A stretch of 64,000 nucleotides of DNA from Argyresthia goedartella (Eukaryota > Arthropoda > Insecta > Lepidoptera > Argyresthiidae): positions 27,767,356 through 27,831,355 of the forward strand of contig OX463815.1 of the NCBI GenBank assembly GCA_949825045.1, written 5' to 3'. The notes beneath the pieces were generated by a model, which worked only from the letters and a program-made list of their open reading frames with translations, was not told where the DNA came from and did not search any database. The stretch's first letter is position 1. Every line of letters begins with the position of its first letter. Both the position numbers and the translations under genes were made by a program. This document shows, piece by piece, positions 13,601-19,421 of this stretch.

Positions 13601-16246
13601 CAGAAATAATTATTAAAAGGGCACATGTGTGCAATTTTAGTATTAATTCGGGTATTGGTAGCCTGTCATGGCGTGCAAAAAGCACGGAAATACCTTTTTA
13701 ACAGATAAAGTTTTAAGTAAAAAAGTGACAAGTGCCCTTGTACACTTTGTCCACTCCATAAATGGTTTTTTGACAGCTCAAAACCACATTTTTGACGTTT
13801 GCAATGAAAAATATTGCTATTATGTACGCAATAAGAAAATGTCAAAAGACCGTTAATAGAGTGGACAAAGTATAGTATTAAGACATTCATATACGGGGTG
13901 AATATTTTTGTGGATTGCTCTTTGTTTTGTAGGTATAGAGCATTTTTAATTCCTCTTGAGCAAACTCTTATGCTTTCTCTAATGTTGGGGGTCTTATGCA
14001 CCGAATGCGTGATCCTAGTGGTTCCTTTAAACACTTCAAGTAGGTATGAGTGCATTTTTTTTATAAAAAGTTCTTATCACTTCAATAGTGGTTGAGCTTT
14101 CGTCATGACTGTCATTAGTCATGATAATGCTTAGAATATTAAATACCTATAATACCTTGGACACATTTACACACATTGATCTAGCCCCAAACTAGGATTC
14201 CCTTTACCTTGGGTACTAGACAACGATACATATACTTATATAGATACATATTATACTTAGATAGATAAACAATCATGACTAGGGTACAAAAATCCGTTCT
14301 CATCAAACAAATATTTGCCCCTACCGGGACTTTGAACACATTCATGCTCTAAAAATGAATTTACCAATGCATTTCTGTCTGAAGCTATGCCGTTTGTTGC
14401 TGGGGTTCTAGCGACGGGTCCAGTAATCTTATTTAAAAATGCCATTTATCATAGCATAATTGTTCAATTCATGACTGGGGCTGGATTGACATAAGTTAGC
14501 ACGAGTTGGCTGCAAATATTCAGGAATCTGATAAGCACATTAGAGTTTCCTATCCTATCTGTCTGTTCTATCTGAGGTTGAAGTGGAACCCCATTATTAG
14601 CGGCGGCACCATTTGCCAAGCGCACTTGTTCGTCATTCAACATTGTGGAATGATATACAATATTATAGTTAAACCAGCAAAAAACTGGACTGAATCACCA
14701 AGAAAAGTTACGAATAATGTGTAAAAGTGACGTTGTCTTCAAAATTCTTTAAAACGGTGAATTTTTGGGTAGCGTGTTTTATAGTAAAAATGGTTAGTTT
14801 TGACCCATGCTAGCATCTCCCAACCTTAGGTCGACTTACCAGTAACCCTGTATAATATGGTGGTAGGTATTTGCATACAGAAATAGTTTTAAATTAATGC
14901 GTCAAAAGCTATGAGAGAAAATTAATTATCTTAATAAAATTGTTGGTTAAATATGTAAGTATTCAACGTAATTTAGCGTCACGCCTTTTCCGATACGAGG
15001 TGGCAGAGGCACAGTTGTGCCGCATTAGCCAGTTATTCAAAACCTTAGTTAAGTATTACTTATCGTATTGTATTGTAACCCACAATACCTGGGTCTGGAT
15101 TGAAAACCAGCGTCACAGGCCTTCGTGCTCGGCGTGACATTATGCTGAGTGTTAGTCCTTCTGCTGTCGCAGCATATGCACGCGCGGCGAAACCACTCAC
15201 AACTTGTGGGTACTTTTGAATGATATTTTTCCTTTTATTATACCATGCTACTTCAAGTTAGATTTGTTTTGATGTCTTACTTCCACATTTGTCTTTGTCC
15301 TTGCTGATACAGCAAATGATTGATGACAGCATTCTATTGTATTATATTCTGTTTATTTTCAGAATTGGCTGAATACAATTATTCAAACATTCTATATTTG
15401 TGAGACAAACTCTAATGGTGATTATCCAAATGTCGGGAAATATTGCTTGGCGTTTGCAAAAGAATTTTACAAAATAATTGCCGGTGAGGAATTTCAAAGT
15501 AATATTTTTTTATTTGAGAGATTATATTATCACATGCTTTCTTTTCTCATGTCATGATAGGTTTTCTAACTATAATATTTATTGTTTTAGAACTGCCAAA
15601 TGCTGGGATTGTAAAAGTCCTGGAAGCCATTCAACCAACATATATGATGCATTTGGTGTCACTTCTGCATCTGAAAGGAATACTTGATACCAAAGAAGAT
15701 GACATTCTCAGAATCATCATAGAGTTTGCAAAAAAGTCAAGATGGAAAGAATTTCCTGAAAGTCCCAATGAGCTGAAAGTGACTGTGATACCAAGCATGT
15801 AAAAGCGAAATAACATAAAGAAAAAACTCAAATATCTTGTTAAAAAGTGTAGGGAATTCAATGATCAGGTTTCAATGAGTGCCGAGGTGACTTATCCTAA
15901 GGAAGAAGAATCCATGGTTGCTAAAGAAACTAAATTCAACCAAAATCATGTGATGCACACAATGTTCATTGTTTTAGAAGCCTATTTAGAAGCATTCAGT
16001 GTAAGAAATGTTCAAGAAAAACTTGAATCATTAAATGAACAGTTGCAGAACAATGAGGAGTTGGAACAAGACGAAGTGATATTTGATGGAGGTTATTATT
16101 CTGTTACAGAACACTACATCAAAAAATACCGATCTATTTACCAGACATTACAAGAACTAATACTTTTGTTAGAAAACATGAAAAGTAAGGGACAGTTACC
16201 AGATATTCTAAAGGTGTTTGAAAATGTGGGTTTATTAGGACTGTGA
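560..16246 (+). CDS. six-exon gene for an unrecognised helical, probably nuclear protein, with an in-frame UAA before the last 147 codons
   Basis: I join exons 560-856, 2070-2228, 6931-7382, 8921-9101, 15363-15483 and 15591-15802. All junctions are GT-AG and phases agree (0, 0, 2, 0, 1). This gives 473 residues ending at TAA 15800-15802. The same frame then stays open for 147 more codons, to TGA 16244-16246. Residues 4-36 hold two lysine/arginine clusters (KRKRPK and SKRIR) resembling a bipartite nuclear signal. The rest is rich in leucine/isoleucine helices without membrane segments, for example RRERVERLMVVLESLIELL in exon 3. I do not recognise the family; a helical-repeat scaffold is an inference. 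AATAAA at about 16362 could serve as the poly(A) signal if the downstream frame belongs to the gene. It converges with mRpL47. The introns are heavily loaded with transposons. Confidence 0.72.
1060..1588 (+). mobile_element. tRNA-derived SINE with a nested ~285-bp insertion
   Basis: The head carries a pol III B-box-like GGTTCGAGTCC at about 1111-1121 and an A-box-like GGCCGAGTCGGTAGTG, so it resembles a tRNA 5' half. The body continues to a TTTGGGGCTAG motif near 1258. The string TGTGTCCAAGGTATTA occurs at about 1284 and again at about 1581, so the ~285 bp between look like an insertion flanked by a target duplication. The block recurs inverted at 13873-14345, and the part at 1353-1550 translates identically to 13898-14095. 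Related heads occur at about 5645, 7436 and 53975. Confidence 0.7.
1589..1643 (+). repeat. (ATT)n microsatellite
   Basis: About 18 uninterrupted ATT triplets directly follow the SINE block. This fits a SINE 3' tail expanded by slippage. It creates a spurious run of tyrosine codons on the plus strand. Confidence 0.95.
2070..2228 (+). CDS. exon 2
   Basis: The exon has 53 codons, phase 0 at both ends, with acceptor TTTTCAG|ATG and donor ATG|GTAAGT. It encodes an amphipathic helical segment (KANMWHEALEVCTMC). It lies between the inverted SINE copies of introns 1 and 4. Because it opens with ATG, it could in principle serve as an alternative start. Confidence 0.72.
2740..3065 (+). repeat. dispersed repeat, second copy inverted at 47500-47790
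   Basis: The two copies share long stretches, including GCGGCACGCAGGCGGGCGTC and GATGTGTTCAGGAAC. The plus copy contains an inner hairpin, in which GGCATTAAAACTC pairs with GAGTTTTAATGCC near 2757-2832. I could not define ends or a superfamily. Confidence 0.65.
3240..3390 (+). mobile_element. fold-back MITE
   Basis: Inverted arms at about 3247-3312 and 3325-3387 share GAAGTGACGTAATAG, GTCAGTAAG and TGCGTCA, around a short AT-rich loop. A related hairpin is found at about 35130-35245, where the same flank (TAATGCCAAA and its complement) is also present. The structure fits a short non-autonomous DNA element. Confidence 0.65.
3545..3660 (+). mobile_element. CR1-like LINE 3' tail fragment
   Basis: The stretch AGAGATAAGCTCGCCTTTGTA followed by a CAATAAAG-type tail matches the 3' ends of the CR1 copies at 40610-40697 (plus) and about 27423-27510 (minus). 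Only the tail remains, as expected for extreme 5' truncation. Confidence 0.6.
3680..3935 (+). mobile_element. MITE-like repeat with CACAGCAAA/AGTATTTTTGCTG motifs
   Basis: The motifs GCACAGCAAATAT, AGTATTTTTGCTG and GGGTAAAGG-type segments recur at 41690-41900. Looser similarity is seen at 18380-18680. The two ends are partly complementary. There is no coding content. I cannot assign a superfamily. Confidence 0.5.
4279..4533 (+). mobile_element. short non-autonomous Helitron-like element
   Basis: It starts with TC (TCTATATATATAAAAATG) and continues with the AACGGCTGGGCCGAT segment common near Helitron 5' ends in Lepidoptera. It ends with a GC hairpin (ACCCGC...GCGGGT) just before a terminal AGT. 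There are no inverted repeats and no clear target duplication, as expected for rolling-circle elements. The interior is a (G3-4)TA-type array. Confidence 0.65.
4390..4500 (+). repeat. G-rich GGGTA array inside the Helitron-like element
   Basis: About 110 bp of irregular GGGTAGGGGTA repeats with many G-runs of three or four, giving dense G-quadruplex potential on the plus strand. It is not the insect telomere repeat TTAGG. On the minus strand it reads as a spurious Pro/Thr/Leu-rich frame. Confidence 0.9.
4780..5010 (-). repeat. GTACGGAACCCT-family repeat fragment
   Basis: It contains AGGGTTTGGTACCCGAAGGG and the CTGTCCGTCCGTCTGTCACC core. The same core and ends occur at 10495-10895 and 49962-50950. 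The family is common in Lepidoptera as I know it. Its class is unresolved here. Confidence 0.6.
5645..5775 (-). mobile_element. tRNA-headed SINE fragment
   Basis: On the minus strand the head is a degenerate B box next to GAGGTCC. The plus strand shows CTGGCCCCACACTAGG, which matches the copies at 7436-7620 and 53975-54105. It abuts the pair of perfect palindromes that begins at 5779. Confidence 0.65.
5779..5917. repeat. two abutting near-perfect palindromes
   Basis: The first has 21-bp perfect arms (5779-5799 and 5813-5833) with a 13-nt loop. The second has 42-bp arms (5832-5873 and 5876-5917) with one mismatch and a 2-nt loop. The two share bases 5832-5833. There is no coding content and no TIR-like terminal motif. 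Confidence 0.92.
6931..7382 (+). CDS. exon 3
   Basis: The exon supplies 150 codons plus two bases. Its acceptor is TAATTTCAG and its donor AG|GTGAGA. It is the largest exon and the best evidence for the gene. The frame is open throughout, with clear coding composition and helical stretches such as ADLIEQCQQILGQ and RRERVERLMVVLESLIELL. The split arginine codon (AG|G) is completed at 8921, so the phase matches exon 4. Confidence 0.8.
7436..7620 (-). mobile_element. tRNA-headed SINE in intron 3
   Basis: The plus strand carries GGCGATCGAACCCGGGACCT (reverse of a pol III B box) and CTGGCCCCACACTAGG at the other end. The copy therefore lies on the minus strand with its tail near 7436. It is similar to the copies at about 5645 and 53975. 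The minisatellite starts about 55 bp downstream. Confidence 0.75.
7677..8925 (+). repeat. 48-bp minisatellite, 26 copies, each carrying a splice-acceptor-like site
   Basis: The unit begins about CCTTATAAGTCAATCCAATG and ends TTCACATTACAGGCACCA. Unit starts run from 7682 to 8881, a distance of 25 x 48 minus 1; one unit near 8257 lacks a base. Copies differ by few substitutions, so the expansion is recent or homogenised. The last copy ends GTTGTTCACGTCACAG|GCACAG, which is the acceptor of exon 4 at 8920/8921. Long minus-strand frames here simply follow from a 16-codon period and are not genes. Confidence 0.97.
8921..9101 (+). CDS. exon 4
   Basis: One base completes the split arginine, then come 60 codons to the donor AAA|GTGAGT, phase 0. 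The frame is open with coding composition (WTDNVLYTGAVNSSCRQILR). The acceptor is the final unit of the minisatellite. Before the ATG at 8949 the frame continues as RHSSNQGRHV, which argues that translation comes from exon 3 rather than starting here. Confidence 0.75.
9545..9870 (-). pseudogene. possible envelope-like remnant of the errantivirus-type element
   Basis: On the minus strand an interrupted frame reads as a secreted-protein-like segment containing LPRNCSI and PVGISMFPHL. It lies downstream of the integrase remnant in the element's orientation, where errantiviruses carry env. Assignment rests mainly on position and is weak. Stops and frame changes show it is dead. Confidence 0.3.
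9904..9996 (-). other. orphan exon-like segment
   Basis: The minus strand has an AG acceptor-like boundary, then 30 open codons with GC-rich, coding-like codon choice (containing AECPKVDAWDIYELQLSH), then a GT. Surrounding DNA is AT-rich and non-coding. No family is recognised. It could be a captured host exon fragment or part of the retroelement. Confidence 0.3.
10495..10895 (+). repeat. GTACGGAACCCT-family repeat, near-complete short copy
   Basis: It begins AACCGGTCAAGTGCGAGTC...GGGTTCCGTACC and ends GGGTACGGAACCCTAAAAA. The core GACAGACGGACGGACGG is present. Its ends are partly inverted (GGTTCCGTACC against GGTACGGAACC). It sits inside the 9145-14856 element. Confidence 0.7.
11100..12960 (-). 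pseudogene. errantivirus (Ty3/gypsy) pol remnant: protease end, RNase H, integrase
   Basis: Reading the minus strand, the order is canonical. A protease C-terminal piece with HGLIGCDLL lies at about 12870-12940. An RT/RNase H junction (PIAFASRTL) and RNase H (TDHKPL, then SRLTRWRL) follow at about 12390-12620. A linker frame lies at 11625-11990 and an integrase core at about 11180-11440 with the acidic pair in TDLGTEF and MIERFHSTL. Most of the reverse transcriptase is missing between protease and RNase H. Several stops and frame breaks are present. A 19-bp palindrome interrupts the integrase (11281-11321). LTRs were not identified. It is a dead copy of an insect retrovirus-like element. Confidence 0.75.
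11281..11321. repeat. perfect palindrome in the integrase remnant
   Basis: Arms of 19 bp (11281-11299 and 11303-11321) flank a 3-nt loop. Next to it a 15-bp direct repeat (GGTGATGCACCTTGT) shows where the original sequence resumes. It breaks the integrase between its second and third acidic residues. Confidence 0.95.
13744..13873. mobile_element. 130-bp MITE
   Basis: Inverted arms of about 30 bp begin CTTTGTCCACTC and share TTTTGACA inward. The block interrupts the continuation of the inverted SINE block, where copy 1 (at about 1580) diverges from this copy. Confidence 0.7.
13873..14345 (-). mobile_element. inverted copy of the SINE block at 1060-1588
   Basis: This is the reverse complement of the intron 1 block. 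The 198 bp at 13898-14095 translate identically to 1353-1550. The SINE body (14160-14345) is visibly more diverged, with scattered substitutions and a degraded B box near 14325. Together with copy 1 it brackets exons 2-4 in opposite orientation. Confidence 0.8.
15363..15483 (+). CDS. exon 5
   Basis: Forty codons plus one base, with acceptor TATTTTCAG and donor GCCG|GTGAGG. It encodes NWLNTIIQTFYICE and AKEFYKIIA, helical and cysteine-bearing like the rest. The downstream intron is short (107 bp, 15484-15590). Confidence 0.72.
15591..15802 (+). CDS. exon 6 up to the in-frame TAA
   Basis: Two bases complete the glutamate split by the intron, then 69 codons run to TAA at 15800-15802 (…VTVIPSM*). 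The acceptor is TTGTTTTAG. Coding character is strong (VLEAIQPTYMMHLVSLLHLK). The next codon after the stop is AAG and the frame remains open. Confidence 0.72.
15803..16246 (+). CDS. 147-codon in-phase continuation beyond the UAA
   Basis: The frame of exon 6 continues without a stop to TGA 16244-16246. It encodes a basic stretch (KRNNIKKKLKYLVKKC), an acidic stretch and long helices (YRSIYQTLQELILLLENMK). The first ATG, at 15875, would give 123 residues. Composition looks coding and matches the upstream helical style. I tested GT-AG introns across the stop (donor 15799): the acceptors at 15852 and 15868 both produce new stops. Read-through, an assembly base error, a recent nonsense change or a second short protein all remain possible. 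Confidence 0.55.
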   Translation, partial: KRNNIKKKLKYLVKKCREFNDQVSMSAEVTYPKEEESMVAKETKFNQNHVMHTMFIVLEAYLEAFSVRNVQEKLESLNEQLQNNEELEQDEVIFDGGYYSVTEHYIKKYRSIYQTLQELILLLENMKSKGQLPDILKVFENVGLLGL

Positions 16247-16455
16247 TTATTATTACCAAATGTTAACGATTGGTTTTTACAATTTTTTTATCTGATTATA
16301 AGAGTTTTAAAATAAGTACCGTCTGTACAGTTTTTTCATTTCTTTACCTTCATGCATGACCAAATAAAATGAGGAATAATAAAATAATGACATGGTTAAT
16401 ATCTAATATATTTAAAATACAAAGAACTACTAGGTATATAATGCTACCAATATTA

Positions 16456-17211
16456 TTAAAGTTTTGGTACATAGTGACCTCTAGATTTCTTTGTTTTCTT
16501 GGCTTTCTCAATGTCAACATCCGGGTACTCCATTTTAAGCTTTTCCATGTCCATGTCGGGGAATCTTTTCAGTAATTGTTGAACATGGTTGTAATCCCTG
16601 TTCTTTGCCTTTCGTTTTTCATTGCGTTCTTTCTCCATATGTGATCTGTAGAACTTTTTGACTGCAAAACTGTTTATAAGCCCATGTTCGAGATAAGGCC
16701 TTACCCAGCGGGAGTTCATGAACTTGGGTATGGTGTATTCCTTACCTTCATGCTTTGCTGGGAGGCCGAATAAGTTGACTACATCTTCAATGGGTCGTTC
16801 GCCAGTCTCGCCAGTTTCTAGGCTAAAGTATGCAACATTACGTTCCCTGATGATGGTCTCTATATTACTCATGGACTCCTGCACCTTATCAATGCGCTCA
16901 GGGTTGGGAAACAACCTGACTTTTTTATTACTTTCCTGTTCCATAGTGTACAACATGTTACGTTCTTTCAGTAGCACATACCACAATTTGTGTAAGTCAG
17001 TGTTGGACTTTATTCTCAGTTCGTCAAGTCGCCAGCCTCTACCTACTCTTATGTTTGTTTCGCCCCAGTTCTTCTTGTCGTCAAAAAACTCCATCAAATC
17101 ATTGAGGGGTTTAGTGGTGTGATAACTTCTATTACTAATACTGACAATGTGGCAGTTGATGATCGCATGGCTACGATGGCAGAGGCCTACTGCACTCCGG
17201 ATAAAATTCAT
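16456..17211 (-). CDS. mRpL47: large mitochondrial ribosomal subunit protein uL29m (L47)
   Basis: A single uninterrupted frame encodes 251 residues. This protein is the mitochondrial counterpart of bacterial L29 and sits in the large subunit near the exit tunnel. Residues 1-36 are rich in Arg, Ser and His with no acidic residue, as expected for a matrix-targeting presequence. Residues about 37-125 match the MRP-L47 domain: LMEFFDDKKNWGE, GRGWRLDELRIKSN, then DLHKLWYVLLKERNML. The C terminus is lysine-rich (KAKKTKKSRGHYVPKL). The length is normal for insects. The start at 17211 is preferred because it gives the presequence. The gene converges on the six-exon gene. There is no intron in the coding part and no sign of decay. 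Confidence 0.95.
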   Translation of the reverse strand: MNFIRSAVGLCHRSHAIINCHIVSISNRSYHTTKPLNDLMEFFDDKKNWGETNIRVGRGWRLDELRIKSNTDLHKLWYVLLKERNMLYTMEQESNKKVRLFPNPERIDKVQESMSNIETIIRERNVAYFSLETGETGERPIEDVVNLFGLPAKHEGKEYTIPKFMNSRWVRPYLEHGLINSFAVKKFYRSHMEKERNEKRKAKNRDYNHVQQLLKRFPDMDMEKLKMEYPDVDIEKAKKTKKSRGHYVPKL

Positions 17212-17609
17212 GTCACTTCACCACTTGAAAACAATATTTCGTTCGAATTTATAGTCATTCGGTTCGACGAGTTTCTATAGGTATTGACTTTTTGAGGTTA
17301 TTTTAATTCTATGTACAAAGTATATACACAGACACAAATTAACTGTCATATACAGGTATGGTCCGTTTGAAGTTTAAAACATGGTGGAAATAATCAGTTC
17401 TTTTCCCGATGGACGGGGTGTAGTTTTGTTCGATCTAGAAGGGTTTAGGTACTTTTTGACGTGATAACGTCTTATAAATCGATGAACGCCGGCTGTACGC
17501 ATGAAAAAGCGTTGTCACGTTCCGCCTGAGCCGAGCGTGCAAGCGAGAGCGCGGAAGAAGCGATAGAGAGGCACGATCGGCCTAAGCGGTTCTTCTAGTT
17601 ATAATTTGT

Positions 17610-17975
17610 AATAAACTGTAATTTCTTTCAATGGAGAAATCTAAAATGGCGTCCATCATCATGCTTGATTCTTACTTGCAGACTATCGCTCACACTTTTT
17701 TACTCACACACAGCCGGCCGCCCCGTACTGCTTGCAAACATTTATGAGAAATAAGTTTCTCTATGGTCTGGATTTGCTCTCACGCTCTGTCTCAACGTTA
17801 CAACTTTTGTTACTTCGTTGTTGTGGTTATAGTTATTATTAATTTTGACATAATAGACTACTAAAACCACAACTGCTTTTTTTGTTCACCCCCTAGGTCT
17901 CGTCTGCCATTTTGGATTTGCAGTGGCAATTGTACAAAACGGCATTTTAGATTCGTTTTTCCATTGAACGAGGTA
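17610..17975. mobile_element. inverted-repeat element (probable MITE)
   Basis: TTTCAATGGAGAAATCTAAA near 17620 and the complement of TTAGATTCGTTTTTCCATTG near 17950 form imperfect inverted ends about 30 bp long. The interior has no coding content. Confidence 0.45.
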
Positions 17976-18379
17976 ATAGCCATAAATCGAAGTAGGGTTA
18001 TAGGCATACATTTTGATTTCGGTTAAAAGTTAAAAGTGAAGAAGGCAAAAATATCATATACATACTGTTTTTGAGAGCAAAGAGTTCGGTATTTTTGATT
18101 TGTTTCGCAAAGGCACTACAGTATATAGTTACAATAACCCAACTAGATGGCTACCTGGGGTATATGTAGCGTGGTCGAATAGTATGCTCCGTCTCAAGAA
18201 AGACTGAAACTGTGAAACAAAACATCTTTCAAGTGAGGGGACATTTTGTCCCTAGTGTATTGTGCGAGCCTTTTCTTAGTATATGATTGGTTTTATACGT
18301 TGATAACTTATTATGCTAAATCTTTCATATTAGAATGGGTGGAATCGTTAGCACGCTAAATATTTGTCATCATCAAAGG

Positions 18380-18680
18380 GATCATATTCCCAATGGAGGC
18401 ATTGAAAAAAATCATAGCTCTTGTATCTGTGCTCTGTGTGATAAAAAATGCAAATAAAACGCAATTTATTTGGGGAATAATAAAACGACCGAATTTTGAA
18501 CTATTGAGCGAAACACCATGCACAGCGGAATTTCCTGAAATGAGCAAATAAATACTGAATTGTGAGAATAAATTGCTGATTTTCGCGACTAAATTACTGA
18601 ATGGTTTAGTCACCACCAATTGGCTATAAAAAGACTGGCTGGGCGAAGTGGTGGGTGTTAGATTGAACAAGTAAGAACAA
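18380..18680. repeat. MITE-like repeat related to those at 3680 and 41690
   Basis: It shares GAACAAGTAAGAACAACAAAA-like and CTGATTTTCGC-type segments and short AAATACTGA motifs with the other copies. It is more diverged. A chance frame runs through it on the minus strand. Confidence 0.4.
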
Positions 18681-18758
18681 CAAAATCCAACGCTCGTTGT
18701 CTATTTTATGATATGTCTATTAAGGTTTTCAAGTTGCCGTTTTTAGATTAAAAATATA

Positions 18759-18766
18759 TATAATTT
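18759..18766. repeat. left 8-bp target duplication of the Mutator-like element
   Basis: TATAATTT directly precedes the left inverted repeat. The same eight bases follow the right one at 22988-22995. The length fits the 8-10 bp duplications of Mutator-like elements. Confidence 0.85.
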
Positions 18767-19096
18767 CCTGTAGTCCCATTGTCCCCATGGGGACAACAAA
18801 AATCAACGGGGACAACGAAACTCTAATAAAATATTAAATTTTAGTCCCGTTGTCCCCATTGGCTCTGTTCACATCAAAGGGGACAAGGGGACATTAATAA
18901 AATAATTAAAAAGTGTCCCGTTGTCCCCATTACCTATATTCTAGTGAAAAGGATACTTTATAAAATAAGGAAGAAGTAATTAAATCGGTGTCACTGTGTC
19001 CGTCCACCCTTAGTTTTGTTTGATGAAAATAAAACAATACAATTTATAGTCAAATTACAAAAGTTATGTATTTATTGGTTTTAACAGAATCATTTT
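18767..19096 (+). repeat. left inverted repeat with an alternating motif array
   Basis: About 330 bp, matching the reverse complement of 22660-22987. It contains five copies of a GTCCCRTTGTCCCCAT-like motif or its complement, near 18772, 18798, 18845, 18880 and 18917, in alternating orientation. These would suit cooperative transposase binding, which is an inference. Confidence 0.9.
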
Positions 19097-19421
19097 AAAA
19101 AATCAAGTATGTACAAAAAATACAATATCAAAATTATTATAAGCTATACTACCCACAGAATCAACATTTTTATTCTAAGAAAAAACGCATATCTGACAAT
19201 GATGTCTAGATACCTGTTAAAATGTGACGTCACCCGCACATGTGTCGATTCTTCGAATCCTACTAAGAAAGATGAACACGCTACTTGAGGGGGTGTGCGG
19301 GCGGGAAGGGGGTGTGCGGGCGGAGAAAGATAACATTGATAGTGCAAAGCTCTTATTGGCTCATTTAAAACCCCACTCCTGATCTTTATTTTTCGCACAG
19401 CGCTTGTTACTGGAATCAGGA

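Larger units (their letters stand above)
9145..14856. mobile_element. large TIR-bounded element of unknown superfamily
   Basis: The left end ATTATACAGGGTTACTGGTA and the reverse complement of the right end match almost exactly. They are followed by a second shared block, GATGCTAGCATGGGTCAA. Weaker similarity continues to about 150 bp on each side. The target duplication is unclear (possibly AT/TA-rich). I find no intact transposase inside; the interior is other elements. It may be a non-autonomous element enlarged by nested insertions. Confidence 0.6.
9102..15362 (+). other. intron 4, carrying a 5.7-kb TIR element
   Basis: GT-AG intron of 6261 bp with acceptor TATTTTCAG at 15354-15362. Nearly all of it is the TIR-bounded block 9145-14856, which encloses an errantivirus-like remnant, a GTACGGAACCCT repeat, a MITE and the inverted SINE copy. 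The remaining 500 bp before exon 5 show nothing recognisable. Confidence 0.65.
17212..18758. other. intergenic stretch upstream of mRpL47
   Basis: It should contain the mRpL47 promoter just above 17211. It also holds an inverted-repeat element (17610-17975) and a MITE-like block (18380-18680). No gene is visible. Confidence 0.6.

Noticed and set aside
15799..15868. A short intron removing the in-frame UAA
   Set aside because: The only GT at the stop (15799) with acceptors at 15852 or 15868 gives 54- or 70-nt introns, and both continuations hit a stop within a few codons.
16718..17122. Plus-strand frame of 134 codons
   Set aside because: It is the complement of mRpL47, whose minus-strand product is a clear family member.
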